Below are positions 37,401-45,608 of a stretch of DNA of 64,000 bases, in pieces. Every line of letters begins with the position of its first letter. The first letter of the stretch is position 1. The stretch spans positions 1-64,000 of the forward strand of contig JARLFX010000228.1 of assembly GCA_031296355.1 (NCBI GenBank), written 5' to 3'. The DNA comes from Acidobacteriaceae bacterium (GTDB lineage Bacteria; Acidobacteriota; Terriglobia; Terriglobales; Acidobacteriaceae). The notes beneath the pieces are model-generated. The model was not told the origin of the DNA. It was given only the letters and a program-made list of their open reading frames with translations, and made no database searches. A program made the translations under genes and the position numbers.

Positions 37401-38489
37401 ATCGCTACCACTGGCGGCGGCACGCTGAGCTATACCTATACAGGTTCCGTTACGTTTTATGACAATGGTGCAGCCATCGCCACTGCAGCCGTAGCTTCTA
37501 ATCAGGCCACTACCAACGTTACGTTCAAGGCGAACGTTGTCCACAACATCACGGCCATCTACTCCGGAGATATCAACTGGACAGGGAGCAGCTCGACAGT
37601 CGCGACGGTCACCGCCGCCGCCAGTCCGACAACCACCACACTTGCAACAAATCTTCAAACCGCGCTAGTCGGAACAAATGTAATTTTGACGGCGACGGTG
37701 GGAAGCAGCAGCAGCACACTGGTGCTTGTACCCACAGGATCAGTCACCTTCTACGACAACTACAACGGCGTTGTCTCTACGCTTGGCACGTCCGTATTGA
37801 GTGCCAGCGGCCCCTATGCATCCATTGCAATATTGACCTCAACGGGGCTACAGGGCGGCACACACAGCATCTTCTCCATCTATAGTGGCGATAGCAACTT
37901 CGCAACATCGACCAGTGGGACGCTCATCATCACGGAGCAGGACTTCAATCTGGTGTTCGTGCCAGGATCGCTCACGCTCACACGTGGCCAGAGCGGACAG
38001 GTAGCGGTGATTCTGGGGACGGTCGGAGGCTTTACTGGCAACATTACCTTCGGCTGCACGCCTCCGCCCGATACCGAGACGACCTGCTCGTTTCTTCCGT
38101 CCACCATCGCTTCTGGCGGTTCGACCACGCTCTACATCGGGACGACCGCTCCAAGCGCGGTGAAGGGAACGCCGACCGCCCATAATTCGTTACGGATGCT
38201 TGCTCCCGTGGTGATTGCCGGACTACTACTGCTCGCGCCTGTCGGTCGCAGAAAGTTCCGTGCCGGGCTGCTGGTTCTGATGCTTGCGGCTGCACTGGCA
38301 AATTTTGGATGCGCAGACGTGACTCTCGGCAATAGCTCCGGCGGTTCGGGCAGCTCTGGCGGAGGCACGACTACCGGAACCCCTCAGGGAACCATGAACT
38401 TCACCATCACCACTGCCGGAACTTCGTCCAGTTCCAGCGGCACCTACACCGTACGCCATACGACTAGTTACATGGTGACGGCCCAGTAG
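34476..38489 (+). CDS. catalytically dead S53 (pro-kumamolisin) protein with seven Ig-like repeats
   Basis: 1337 residues. Signal peptide (to about residue 35, ..APVAAAQ), pro-kumamolisin activation domain (about 65-190; QYRKWLTASQIADRFGAS), and a shortened S53-like domain (about 210-450) that has lost the active site. Where the next gene has GEADID and GGTSVGAPAFAG, this one has no matching Glu/Asp pair, and the serine position reads AGAGDAAAFAG. Seven Ig-like repeats with GSVTFYDNG-type strands follow (about 455-1145). The protein ends in two membrane segments, a GC motif (NFGC), a Ser/Gly linker and a beta-hairpin. Probably a surface adhesin-like or decoy protein. Codon bias changes near 37.3 kb. 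Confidence 0.85.
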   Translation: MSIWKTVRRMRTYLLQIAGIALAAACLQAPVAAAQTTTVTGTVSPLLASANDLGALPISQAMSGLVLQLKPSADLAPFANAVSDPASAQYRKWLTASQIADRFGASQAQVDELTAWLTCYGLQVTFVAQSRGFLVVSGTVAQIENAFGVQLDRFLLANGAAGFANLADPVLPAKIASSIANIRGLNSFAYAPATAAKALVAAGAADAVTALHAAPLAAQGWNGTGVSVVLAGSSEGVAANAVAPRAVVSDDSSLVADSLLAAAEQIDANTAPVLRVAGGCVASLTTADMAWFEQVALQANAQGITLVAATADCSSGAAFPASLGEVTAVGKLGSAFSAATSFARSTWQNIAGLPVDGLRHTPDLSVTSPAGAGDAAAFAGAVALIVQKANGLRQGNINSFLYSLANLPGVFSTASSSSGLHALASSTNTPTSASFDALEGLGVPDLTALLSFVPLAGSTTSSTQLVASNYNITYGQSVTLTATVLPSSPTPTGSVLFSYPNGYQIVSLSGNTASLVLSSLDGGNNTITASYYGDTTYAASGNTSINVTVQLQSVTITTTPTGTPTIGVSFPVTVTVSGSSSGTWPPMGTVTVTPQGASNSTAGTGTLGRFSNSVTVDVTVGQAGPFNLVTAYAGNIDYSGANQSTQITVAPGTTTTALTYSPTPPVAGQPITLSATVTGSVSTPVPTGTVQFYDGTTQLTTGSLASGVATATATLSPGKTHSLTAKYVGDTNFSSSTSSAVSAVGGTIASVTGLSSSTYTSTYGSNVTFTAVVTPDPSVTTTLVPSGKVNFYSNGTLLGFATLTKGVANYSTTALPVGLASITATYVGDTNFATSNSSDYNGVTVSAAAGTLTASVAPSSSVPYGATATVTATLTLSNGGTPTGTITATIPGTNGGTYTGTLVPNTGGSATATIVVNAPPPGNYTITVACATATTNYTCAPTTVALGTVKGITATTVSFVPTAPMAGQTTQLTAIIATTGGGTLSYTYTGSVTFYDNGAAIATAAVASNQATTNVTFKANVVHNITAIYSGDINWTGSSSTVATVTAAASPTTTTLATNLQTALVGTNVILTATVGSSSSTLVLVPTGSVTFYDNYNGVVSTLGTSVLSASGPYASIAILTSTGLQGGTHSIFSIYSGDSNFATSTSGTLIITEQDFNLVFVPGSLTLTRGQSGQVAVILGTVGGFTGNITFGCTPPPDTETTCSFLPSTIASGGSTTLYIGTTAPSAVKGTPTAHNSLRMLAPVVIAGLLLLAPVGRRKFRAGLLVLMLAAALANFGCADVTLGNSSGGSGSSGGGTTTGTPQGTMNFTITTAGTSSSSSGTYTVRHTTSYMVTAQ

Positions 38490-38551
38490 CGCCAGCGTAC
38501 AGAATAGTCTGTCTGGAAGTGTCAGGAATCCGCAACTTTCCTTAACAAATC

Positions 38552-38579
38552 CCGTCTAACGAGACGGCTTCCCGTTTTT
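38552..38579 (+). terminator. probable terminator between the two S53 genes
   Basis: CCGTCT, AACG, AGACGG form a 6-bp stem, followed by CTTCCCGTTTTT. It lies 62 bases after the first S53 gene, so the two are probably separate transcripts. Confidence 0.5.
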
Positions 38580-38671
38580 GATTGCAATTCCGCATGAGGT
38601 GGTTATTTTCACCTCTGCGCGCGTAGCATAGGGAATTCAGCAGTGCATTTCAACCCGAATCGAGTCGCACT

Positions 38672-41600
38672 ATGCCATTGCGTTCCGTTTGCCGCCTGTC
38701 CTTGATTACCACTCTGCTGTTTACTGTGGTGTCCTTGCCCGCTCTGGCAGTGCAGCCATCAAGCCGAATCGCTACGGTCGATAGCAATGTGACTGCCGCG
38801 CTGCCGGGAATGGTGCATCCGTGGGTTACGCAGTCCGCCGATCGAGGTATGGTCGATGATGGTTTGCAGCTACAGGGGCTGACGCTGCAATTCCAGCGCT
38901 CCGCGGCGCAGCAGGCGGCGCTCGAGACACTCATCGAGCAGCAGAATGATCCATCATCGCCGAAGTTCCATCAGTGGCTGACGCTTGAACAGTTTGCTGC
39001 GCAGTTTGGCATGAGCGCGACCGATCTTGCGAAGGCATCGGCATGGCTGGAATCGCAGGGCTTCACCGTCGTGAAGGTAGTCGACAGTGGTAATGCCATC
39101 ATCTTCAACGGAACGGCAGGGCAGATCCGCCATGCGATGGGTACTGAGATCCACCACTACATGGTGAATGGGGCGCTCCACTACGCTAACGCTGGAGCAG
39201 TAACGCTCCCCGCAGCGCTTGCCAGCGTGATTGCACACGTAAGCGGCTTGAATGATTTCAAACCCATGTCAAAATCCAGACCGTCGCTGGCAGCAGCCAA
39301 TAGCTCCGTACTGGTACCGCAGTTCAGTTCCGGCGTTAGCGGCAATCACTATCTTTCGCCCGGAGATTTCAGCACCATCTATGACGTTGCTCCCCTCTAT
39401 TCGGGTGGTTATACCGGCACGGGCCAAACGATCGGCATCGCCGGACAGACAGACATCGTACTGTCAGATATAGCTGCATTTCGGGCGGCATCCGGCCTGA
39501 CGGCCAAGGCTCCCATCGTCGTCCTCGCATCCGGGTCGTCTGATCCCGGTACATCATACGGCGACCTGGGCGAAGCAGATATTGATTTGGAATGGTCTGG
39601 GGCCGTGGCTCCAGGCGCCAATCTGGTGTACATCAATTCCACCAACGCATTCTATTCGCTGACGTGGGGCATCCAGAACCGTGTGACGGTCAATAGCGTC
39701 AGCACATTGATACCTATCTTTTCCATCAGCTATGGCCTGTGCGAAGCGAACCAGAGCAGCTCCACCCTTATTGCGATGGAAGCTGCACTACAGCAGGCCG
39801 TTTCGCAGGGCCAGACGGTAATCGCTGCTGCAGGCGATAACGGCGCAGCAGATTGCGATTACAGCACATCCAACAGCACGGTTACTGTCTCCACCCATGG
39901 GCTTGCGGTCGATTATCCCGCTTCCAGCGCCTACGTAACCGCCATTGGCGGTACAGAGTTCAACGAGGGAACTACGACGGGCGCCACCACCTACTGGAAT
40001 GCCAACGTGACGGGATCATCATCGGGCGATATTGTGAGTTCGGCAAGGTCTTACATCCCAGAGATGGTGTGGAACGACACGCCAACTGCTACGCTGTCTT
40101 CGTACTATTCAGGATTGCTGGGTGGCGGTGGTGGCGCCAGCATCTTGTATGCAAAACCATCCTGGCAGGCCGGTGTAACCGGCATTCCAGCAGACGGCAA
40201 GCGCGATGTCCCGGATATTTCACTCAACGCGTCGCCTGTTCATGATTCGTACCTGGTCTGCACGCAAGTGCAGCTCGTCAGCACCAGCACATATACCGGA
40301 AGCTGTGGCAATGGGTTCCGCATTGTAGATGGGACATCCACTGACAATAACGGCTTAACGGCATATGGTGGCACATCGGTAGGCGCGCCTGCATTCGCCG
40401 GCGTCGTAGCTCTTATCTCGCAGAAGCTCGGCACAACGCTGGGCCCAGTGAATAAAACGCTCTACGGCATCGCTTCCAACGCAACAACATATGCCAGCGC
40501 ATTTCACGACGTTACCGTAGGCAGTAACCAGATGCCGTGTATCACTGGAACCGGCTGCTCCGGTGGCGTAGTGGGCTATACCGCCACTACCGGCTACGAT
40601 CTGGCAACCGGTCTGGGCAGCATCGACGCCGCCAACCTAGCCACCGCCTATGCCGCGTACTACACCTCACATGGCGGGACCACGCTGGCTATCACGTACG
40701 CCCCGACAATCCCAGCCATTGGTTCGGCTGTGACGCTTACGGCCACCTTGACCTATAGCGGTACCGTCTCGCCCACAGGAACCGTGACCTTTACCGTGGA
40801 TGGCACAGCACTGAGCCCGGTAACCGTTGCCAGTGGCGCGGCAAGCGCCTCCTATAGCTTTGCTACGGGCGGTTCGCACGTTGTCACGGCGGCCTACTCT
40901 GGCGATAGCAATTTCACCGCTTCCAGCGCATCAGTCACAATTCCTGCGTTTACCAATGCAGCCGGGGCGATCGCCACTACCACCACGCTAACCTCCACCT
41001 CTGCCTCCGCATCGATGTACAGTACGTCGCCAACCTTCACGGCCACTGTAACGACTGGCACAGCGGGCACTCTGAATAGCACAGTGACGTTTACCATAGG
41101 CACCTATTCAGCCAAGGTTTCATCTCCTTCATGCGCCACGCAGACATGCACGTACAGCTACCAGCCCAGCAGCGTCACCACATCCTATGGATTCTCCGTC
41201 GGCACAACAACGGTAACGGCGCACTACGATGGCAACACCTCATACCAGCAGTCCACGTCTAACAGCGTATCGGTCACGGTAGCCAATCCAGCGTTTACCA
41301 TCACTGCGCCTTCGATGACGGTCTCGTCCGCAGCAAACGCCATCGCCTCAACCTCGACCATTACCATCACGTCGAGTGGTGGATTCAGCGATCCTGTCAG
41401 CCTCACGCTCTCCAGCAATACCTATATGGGCTGCGGCTATGTGACTCCGACTTCGGTCACACCACCGGCCAACGGCAGCATTACTGCCGTCATTACCCTG
41501 GGTAATTGCACCAACGCGAAGCTGGTTCCGTACCGTTATGGGCCAACGTCGCATAACGACGTGGTTGCTGCTGGAACAGGTCTGGGCCGCACATGGTTTG

Positions 41601-41857
41601 CTGGAGGCATTGCCGGGGCAGGGCTGCTACTGGCCTTCGCTGCATTTAGCCGCAAGCGCAGACTGCCACGCATAGCAGCGGTACTGGCTATTGTGCTCCT
41701 TGGCGGGCTGCTGGCTGGTACAACCGGCTGTAGCAGCAGTGGCGTAACCAGCAGTGGACTGGTTCCGGGAACATATCAGGTGACGGTGACCGGTACCGAC
41801 TCAGTGAATGCCCTGATTCCGCCAGTCAACACCACATTTACGGTGACCATCAACTAG
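38672..41857 (+). CDS. S53 family serine-carboxyl peptidase (pro-kumamolisin type) with Ig-like tail
   Basis: 1061 residues. Signal peptide (MPLRSVCRLS..SLPALA), activation domain (about 50-200; KFHQWLTLEQFAAQFGMS) and a full S53 catalytic domain (about 210-650). The catalytic residues are E301 and D305 in GEADIDLEW, D389 in AAAGDNGAADC and S569 in YGGTSVGAPAFAG, with spacing as in kumamolisin and sedolisin. Two Ig-like repeats (GTVTFTVDGTAL; TVTFTIGTYS) follow. A C-terminal module then ends the protein: TM, SRKRR, TM, TTGC, Ser-rich linker, GTYQVTVTGT. These peptidases work at acid pH outside the cell, which suits acidophilic Acidobacteriota. Presumably autoprocessed on export. Confidence 0.93.
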   Translation: MPLRSVCRLSLITTLLFTVVSLPALAVQPSSRIATVDSNVTAALPGMVHPWVTQSADRGMVDDGLQLQGLTLQFQRSAAQQAALETLIEQQNDPSSPKFHQWLTLEQFAAQFGMSATDLAKASAWLESQGFTVVKVVDSGNAIIFNGTAGQIRHAMGTEIHHYMVNGALHYANAGAVTLPAALASVIAHVSGLNDFKPMSKSRPSLAAANSSVLVPQFSSGVSGNHYLSPGDFSTIYDVAPLYSGGYTGTGQTIGIAGQTDIVLSDIAAFRAASGLTAKAPIVVLASGSSDPGTSYGDLGEADIDLEWSGAVAPGANLVYINSTNAFYSLTWGIQNRVTVNSVSTLIPIFSISYGLCEANQSSSTLIAMEAALQQAVSQGQTVIAAAGDNGAADCDYSTSNSTVTVSTHGLAVDYPASSAYVTAIGGTEFNEGTTTGATTYWNANVTGSSSGDIVSSARSYIPEMVWNDTPTATLSSYYSGLLGGGGGASILYAKPSWQAGVTGIPADGKRDVPDISLNASPVHDSYLVCTQVQLVSTSTYTGSCGNGFRIVDGTSTDNNGLTAYGGTSVGAPAFAGVVALISQKLGTTLGPVNKTLYGIASNATTYASAFHDVTVGSNQMPCITGTGCSGGVVGYTATTGYDLATGLGSIDAANLATAYAAYYTSHGGTTLAITYAPTIPAIGSAVTLTATLTYSGTVSPTGTVTFTVDGTALSPVTVASGAASASYSFATGGSHVVTAAYSGDSNFTASSASVTIPAFTNAAGAIATTTTLTSTSASASMYSTSPTFTATVTTGTAGTLNSTVTFTIGTYSAKVSSPSCATQTCTYSYQPSSVTTSYGFSVGTTTVTAHYDGNTSYQQSTSNSVSVTVANPAFTITAPSMTVSSAANAIASTSTITITSSGGFSDPVSLTLSSNTYMGCGYVTPTSVTPPANGSITAVITLGNCTNAKLVPYRYGPTSHNDVVAAGTGLGRTWFAGGIAGAGLLLAFAAFSRKRRLPRIAAVLAIVLLGGLLAGTTGCSSSGVTSSGLVPGTYQVTVTGTDSVNALIPPVNTTFTVTIN

Positions 41858-41881
41858 CCCAGACAAATCAGGGCGGCTACC

Positions 41882-41921
41882 AGCAGGGGGCGCATCCACA
41901 AGGGGAGCGCCCCTGCTTTTT
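41882..41921 (+). terminator. intrinsic terminator after the S53 peptidase gene
   Basis: AGCAGGGGGCGC and GCGCCCCTGCT pair with one bulge around a 12-base loop, and TTTTT follows immediately. Confidence 0.85.
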
Positions 41922-41983
41922 GCTATAAATCCAGTGCAATGCCTGTAGATTCAACTGCTTCGGCTCATCGCAGGCCTATTCGC

Positions 41984-42012
41984 TTGATTTTCGCGCAGAA
42001 TCCCTTTAGAAT
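41984..42012 (+). promoter_or_regulatory. sigma-70 type promoter for the 75-residue protein gene
   Basis: TTGATT at 41984-41989 and TAGAAT at 42007-42012 with a 17-base spacer. The start of the downstream gene is 86 bases further, leaving a leader of about 80 bases. Confidence 0.6.
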
Positions 42013-42097
42013 TAGGATTTTGGGTGAACATTCGGGCGCGTTCTACCGTCTGGCCCTCAACACTTTACATTACCGACGGACAGGGGCAACACATTAC

Positions 42098-42325
42098 ATG
42101 GCAAAGCGTCGTGGCAATCCAAACTGGGGTAAACCGGAGCCCATCGGGCCGGTCGTTCCCACGGTTACATCCTTTGAGCTGGTGGTCAAGGAGTTCAAGT
42201 TGACCCCCGACCAGTACATCCGTTCCACCCGCCTTCGCGAGTGGGCGCGGCGCAACAAGAACTCCAAGTACATTCCCGAGGCGCTGCTGGAAGCCTGGGG
42301 CTTCGAGATCGAATCGACTCTGTAG
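42098..42325 (+). CDS. small conserved basic protein (75 residues), unknown function
   Basis: I take the ATG at 42098, because the residues before it in the frame (from 41939) overlap the promoter and have no protein-like composition. The sequence begins [15 protein letters not shown], has a helical middle ([25 protein letters not shown]) and ends [13 protein letters not shown]. The clustered Lys/Arg at the N-terminus and in [14 protein letters not shown] suggest nucleic-acid or acidic-surface binding. I do not recognise a named family. Its own promoter and a tight terminator-like hairpin mark it as a stand-alone gene. Confidence 0.75.
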   Translation: MAKRRGNPNWGKPEPIGPVVPTVTSFELVVKEFKLTPDQYIRSTRLREWARRNKNSKYIPEALLEAWGFEIESTL

Positions 42326-42331
42326 CCAGTG

Positions 42332-42355
42332 AAGGCCGCCAATTGAGGCGGCCTT
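42332..42355 (+). terminator. hairpin after the 75-residue protein gene
   Basis: AAGGCCGCC and GGCGGCCTT pair perfectly around AATTGA, six bases past the stop. Followed by TGCGTTGC, so the U tract is poor. Confidence 0.65.
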
Positions 42356-42453
42356 TGCGTTGCAACATCTGTACCCTCACCGTCACTCTTCTGCCCAATA
42401 CTCTGAAGATGTACTTTCGGGCAGGCGAGGTATTCTGGAAACTAGTACGTGCC

Positions 42454-43617
42454 ATGCCATATTCCGACTCACATTTCGTAAAGGTCCCTGAAGCGCTGGA
42501 TGAGATCCGCGCTGGCAGAATGATTATCGTTGTCGACGATGAAGATCGCGAGAATGAGGGCGATCTCACGCTGGCTGCCGAATTTGTAACACCAGAAGCG
42601 ATCAATTTTATGGCGAAGTTTGGCCGCGGCCTGATCTGCCTCACGTTGACCGAAGAGCGCGCCGACTACCTGCGTCTCGGCCCCATGACAACGGACAACA
42701 CATCGCGCTTTGGCACCGCCTTCACCGAGAGCATTGAGGCCCGCGAAGGCGTCACCACCGGCATCTCCGCGCAAGACCGCGCACACACCATCCAGGTGGC
42801 GATTGATTCACGCTCCACCGCGGCCGACCTTGCCCGGCCGGGGCACGTATTTCCATTGCGCGCCCGCAAAGGCGGTGTGCTCGTACGCGCAGGGCAGACG
42901 GAAGCATCCGTTGATCTGGCACGCATGGCCGGGCTGAAATCCGCCGGGGTCATCTGCGAGATTATGAATGATGACGGCACTATGTCGCGCGTCCCTGACC
43001 TGGTAAAGTTCTGCGCTGAGCACAACCTGAAGATGCTCACCGTAGCCGAACTTATCCGCTACCGGCTACAGAACGAACGGTATATCCATCGCGTAGCAGA
43101 GTCCGCTCTGGTCACGCAGCACGGCGAATTTCGCATGATTGCCTACGAGAGTGACGTCAACGGCGGAGAGTCTCACGTAGCGCTGGTGAAGGGCACAATC
43201 GGCAACGAGGAAGAGCAGAGCGCAAACCCTGTACTGGTTCGTGTGCACCAGCACTGCCTCGCGGGCGATGTCTTTGGTTCCGCCGGATGCGACTGCCGGA
43301 CGCTGGTGGATCAGTCGCTTGCGATGATTGCGGAGGCAGGACGCGGCGCATTTGTGTATCTGCATAACGCGTCGCCGGGTTTCGGCATAGACCGCACGGT
43401 CACGCCGCACCTCATGAATCTGCATCGCGACAATCAGGGCGTTGGGCTGCGCACACTGCGGCAGGTCGGCCTGGGCGGCCAGATACTCAGCGACCTTGGC
43501 ATCCGTCGCATCAGCCTGCTGACCAACACTCCAACTCATATACCCGCCCTTCAGGGCTTCGGGGTAGAGATCGTGGAGCGGCAGCCAATTCCACTCGGCA
43601 CTAAGGTGCGCAGCTAA
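42454..43617 (+). CDS. ribBA: DHBP synthase fused to a degenerate GTP cyclohydrolase II domain
   Basis: 387 residues from the ATG at 42454; the frame runs upstream but into the preceding terminator. The N-terminal half (1-205) is 3,4-dihydroxy-2-butanone-4-phosphate synthase, with [31 protein letters not shown] and [13 protein letters not shown]. The usual AGHTEA is AGQTEA. The C-terminal half resembles RibA and keeps the zinc cysteines ([15 protein letters not shown]) but has lost the catalytic RQEGR-IGL motif (here HNASPGFGI) and reads TNTPTHI where TNNP-K is expected. The RibA reaction is therefore probably absent, as in RibBX-type proteins. The gene would still supply the four-carbon unit of riboflavin. 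Confidence 0.88.
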   Translation: MPYSDSHFVKVPEALDEIRAGRMIIVVDDEDRENEGDLTLAAEFVTPEAINFMAKFGRGLICLTLTEERADYLRLGPMTTDNTSRFGTAFTESIEAREGVTTGISAQDRAHTIQVAIDSRSTAADLARPGHVFPLRARKGGVLVRAGQTEASVDLARMAGLKSAGVICEIMNDDGTMSRVPDLVKFCAEHNLKMLTVAELIRYRLQNERYIHRVAESALVTQHGEFRMIAYESDVNGGESHVALVKGTIGNEEEQSANPVLVRVHQHCLAGDVFGSAGCDCRTLVDQSLAMIAEAGRGAFVYLHNASPGFGIDRTVTPHLMNLHRDNQGVGLRTLRQVGLGGQILSDLGIRRISLLTNTPTHIPALQGFGVEIVERQPIPLGTKVRS

Positions 43618-43631
43618 CTGCCGCTTGCCCA

Positions 43632-44273
43632 TCAAATATCCAGCAGATTCCCATAGCCGCGATCGCGCATCGCGCGGAGAAATTCTGCGTGCGTGGTGTA
43701 CTGTATCGCCTGCAATCCGGCAGCGATGGCGCCCTGCACATTCTTCTCTCGATCATCGATGAAGAGCACGTCCGCGACTGCGCAACCCAATCCATATACG
43801 GCGAACTGATAGATGGCGGCAGCCGGCTTGATAATCTTGTGATTATGCGACCAGGTGCAATGGGTAAAATCCGCAATCCAGGCATGTTTAGCGCGCAGGC
43901 CAGATTCCATGGCATCACCGATGTTAGAGAGGATGCCGGTGCGGATACCACGCTCGTGCAGCCGCTTGGCCCAGGCCACCATAGGTTCGTTGAGCTGGCC
44001 CCAGACCTCCACATCCGCGGCGCGCAGTGCGTCGAGCTTTGCAGCATCCAACGTGAATCCGGTTTCGTGGGCAATGGCCTGCCAGTAGGCTTCGCTGGTG
44101 AGCCCGCCACGGTCATACTCGTCGCGGTGCTGCCAATAGCTCTGATGCAGGCTGTCTTCGCTCACGCCAGTCAGGCTGCGCAGGGTGGCACAGGCGGCCG
44201 GATCTGCGGGCGTGCTAAGCACCATGCCGTAGTCAAAGAGCACGGCGCATACTTCAGGCTTCAGAGAAGTCAT
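43632..44273 (-). CDS. HAD-superfamily hydrolase (subfamily IA, YihX/epoxide-hydrolase-N-like)
   Basis: 213 residues from the ATG at 44273; earlier in-frame starts overlap the divergent aminotransferase. HAD motifs: I FDYGMVLS (nucleophile D; the second Asp of DxD is Gly, as in this subfamily), II LSNIGD, III the lysine of KIIKPAAAIYQ, IV FIDDREKNVQGA. The cap is alpha-helical (TGVSEDSLHQSYWQHRDEY). Probably a small-molecule phosphatase; the substrate cannot be told. It is convergent with ribBA, 14 bases apart. Confidence 0.88.
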   Translation of the reverse strand: MTSLKPEVCAVLFDYGMVLSTPADPAACATLRSLTGVSEDSLHQSYWQHRDEYDRGGLTSEAYWQAIAHETGFTLDAAKLDALRAADVEVWGQLNEPMVAWAKRLHERGIRTGILSNIGDAMESGLRAKHAWIADFTHCTWSHNHKIIKPAAAIYQFAVYGLGCAVADVLFIDDREKNVQGAIAAGLQAIQYTTHAEFLRAMRDRGYGNLLDI

Positions 44274-44337
44274 ATTTGAATTGTAGGGTAGCAGCGACTC
44301 GCTCAATCCACAGGGGCAGCCGAGTACCATAGATACT

Positions 44338-45528
44338 GTGTCATTCCGCTTTTCATCACGAACGCATTGGGAGACCTCCGAAGACATCTACGCGCAGGCC
44401 CTGCATGCCGCGCGAGCCGCAGGCCGCAAGCTGATTGACCTCACCGCATCGAATCCAACGGCATGTGGCTTCCAGTTTGATTCAGTCAGCATCCTGACAC
44501 CGCTTGGCAATCCATCGGCCCTCACCTACGACCCAGATCCACGCGGTATGCGGTCGGCTTGCAAAGCCGTAGCGGCCTACTATGCCGATCACGGCGCCTC
44601 CGTGAACGTAGACGAATTAGTGCTGACCACCAGCACCAGTGAGGCGTACAGCTTCCTATTCCGGCTCCTCTGCGACCCCGGCGATGAGGTGCTGGCCGCC
44701 CAGCCAAGCTATCCGCTGTTCGATTTTCTGGCCGACGTGGACGACGTCAGGCTCAAGCCCTACCCGTTGTTCTATGACCATGGCTGGTCCATCGACCTGC
44801 ACGCGCTGGAACAGTCAATCACGCCACGGACGCGCGCTGTGCTCGTGGTGCACCCAAATAATCCGACAGGGCAGTATGTGAGCGCAAATGAGCGGCAGGC
44901 GCTGCAAGAGCTCTGTGCACGGCGAGGTCTGGCCTTGATCGTGGACGAGGTCTTCCTGGATTACCGCATCGCAGAAACCCAGCAGGCCAGAGACAATGCA
45001 GTAAGTTTTGCAGCCGGAGACCACGCAGCCCTGACCTTTGTGTTGAGCGGGATGAGCAAGATCGCAGCGCTACCTCAAATGAAGGCCGCTTGGGTCCTCA
45101 CCAAGGGTCCGCTGCAGGCCCAGCAGGAGGCTCTGCGGCGACTGGAGATCATAGCCGACACATTCCTCTCCATGTCTGCGCCCATCCAACTGGCGCTGCC
45201 GCATTGGCTGGCGAGTCGGCAGAGCATCCAGCAGCAGATAAAGGAACGCGTCCGGGCAAACTGGCAGTTCGTTCGCAAGACCCTCACCGGGAGCAACTTA
45301 CACTGGCTGGACTGGGAGGCTGGCTGGAACCTCGTACTGCGCGCCCCGGGCAGGAGCGACGATGTGGCTTGGGCCACACGGCTGGTAGAGCAGCATGGGC
45401 TGGTGACGCACCCGGGGTCGTTCTACGGGATGTCGCAGGGGAGGCTGGTCATTAGCCTTATCGTGCATCCGGAGAGCTTTCGCGAGGGAATGCAGCTTCT
45501 GGTCGAAGACGGTGCTATCGAAGCCTGA
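44338..45528 (+). CDS. class I/II PLP aminotransferase
   Basis: 396 residues from a GTG at 44338, with no strong ribosome-binding site. It has the fold type I pattern of aspartate-family aminotransferases: LTASNPTACGF, the DPRGM segment, VVHPNNPTGQYVS (the pyridine-ring asparagine), VDEVFLDY and K241 in SGMSKIAALPQMK as the PLP lysine. The subfamily looks closest to the alanine/aspartate or MalY-like group, but I cannot name a substrate. Divergent from the HAD gene, 64 bases between starts. Confidence 0.85.
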   Translation: MSFRFSSRTHWETSEDIYAQALHAARAAGRKLIDLTASNPTACGFQFDSVSILTPLGNPSALTYDPDPRGMRSACKAVAAYYADHGASVNVDELVLTTSTSEAYSFLFRLLCDPGDEVLAAQPSYPLFDFLADVDDVRLKPYPLFYDHGWSIDLHALEQSITPRTRAVLVVHPNNPTGQYVSANERQALQELCARRGLALIVDEVFLDYRIAETQQARDNAVSFAAGDHAALTFVLSGMSKIAALPQMKAAWVLTKGPLQAQQEALRRLEIIADTFLSMSAPIQLALPHWLASRQSIQQQIKERVRANWQFVRKTLTGSNLHWLDWEAGWNLVLRAPGRSDDVAWATRLVEQHGLVTHPGSFYGMSQGRLVISLIVHPESFREGMQLLVEDGAIEA

Positions 45529-45538
45529 AGCGGGCGAA

Positions 45539-45599
45539 CCAAGTTGGTTACTACCTCAAGTGATGCTAGTAAAGCTTCACTTGCGATAATTGAATTATC
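45539..45599. repeat. cluster of three short inverted repeats between convergent genes
   Basis: AACCAA-G-TTGGTT (45539-45551), AAGTGA..TCACTT (45558-45582) and GATAATT-G-AATTATC (45585-45599) fill the gap between the aminotransferase and metallo-hydrolase stops. They may serve as a two-way terminator, but none has the usual GC stem plus U tract. Confidence 0.5.
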
Positions 45600-45608
45600 A
45601 AACTGAAT

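Noticed and set aside
36400..37900. Periodic sequence that could suggest a tandem-repeat or CRISPR-like array
   Set aside because: The periodicity is imperfect, stays in one reading frame and corresponds to Ig-like protein repeats.
42356..42453. FMN riboswitch before ribBA
   Set aside because: I looked for the conserved RFN element blocks and saw none; the leader is also too short after the preceding terminator.
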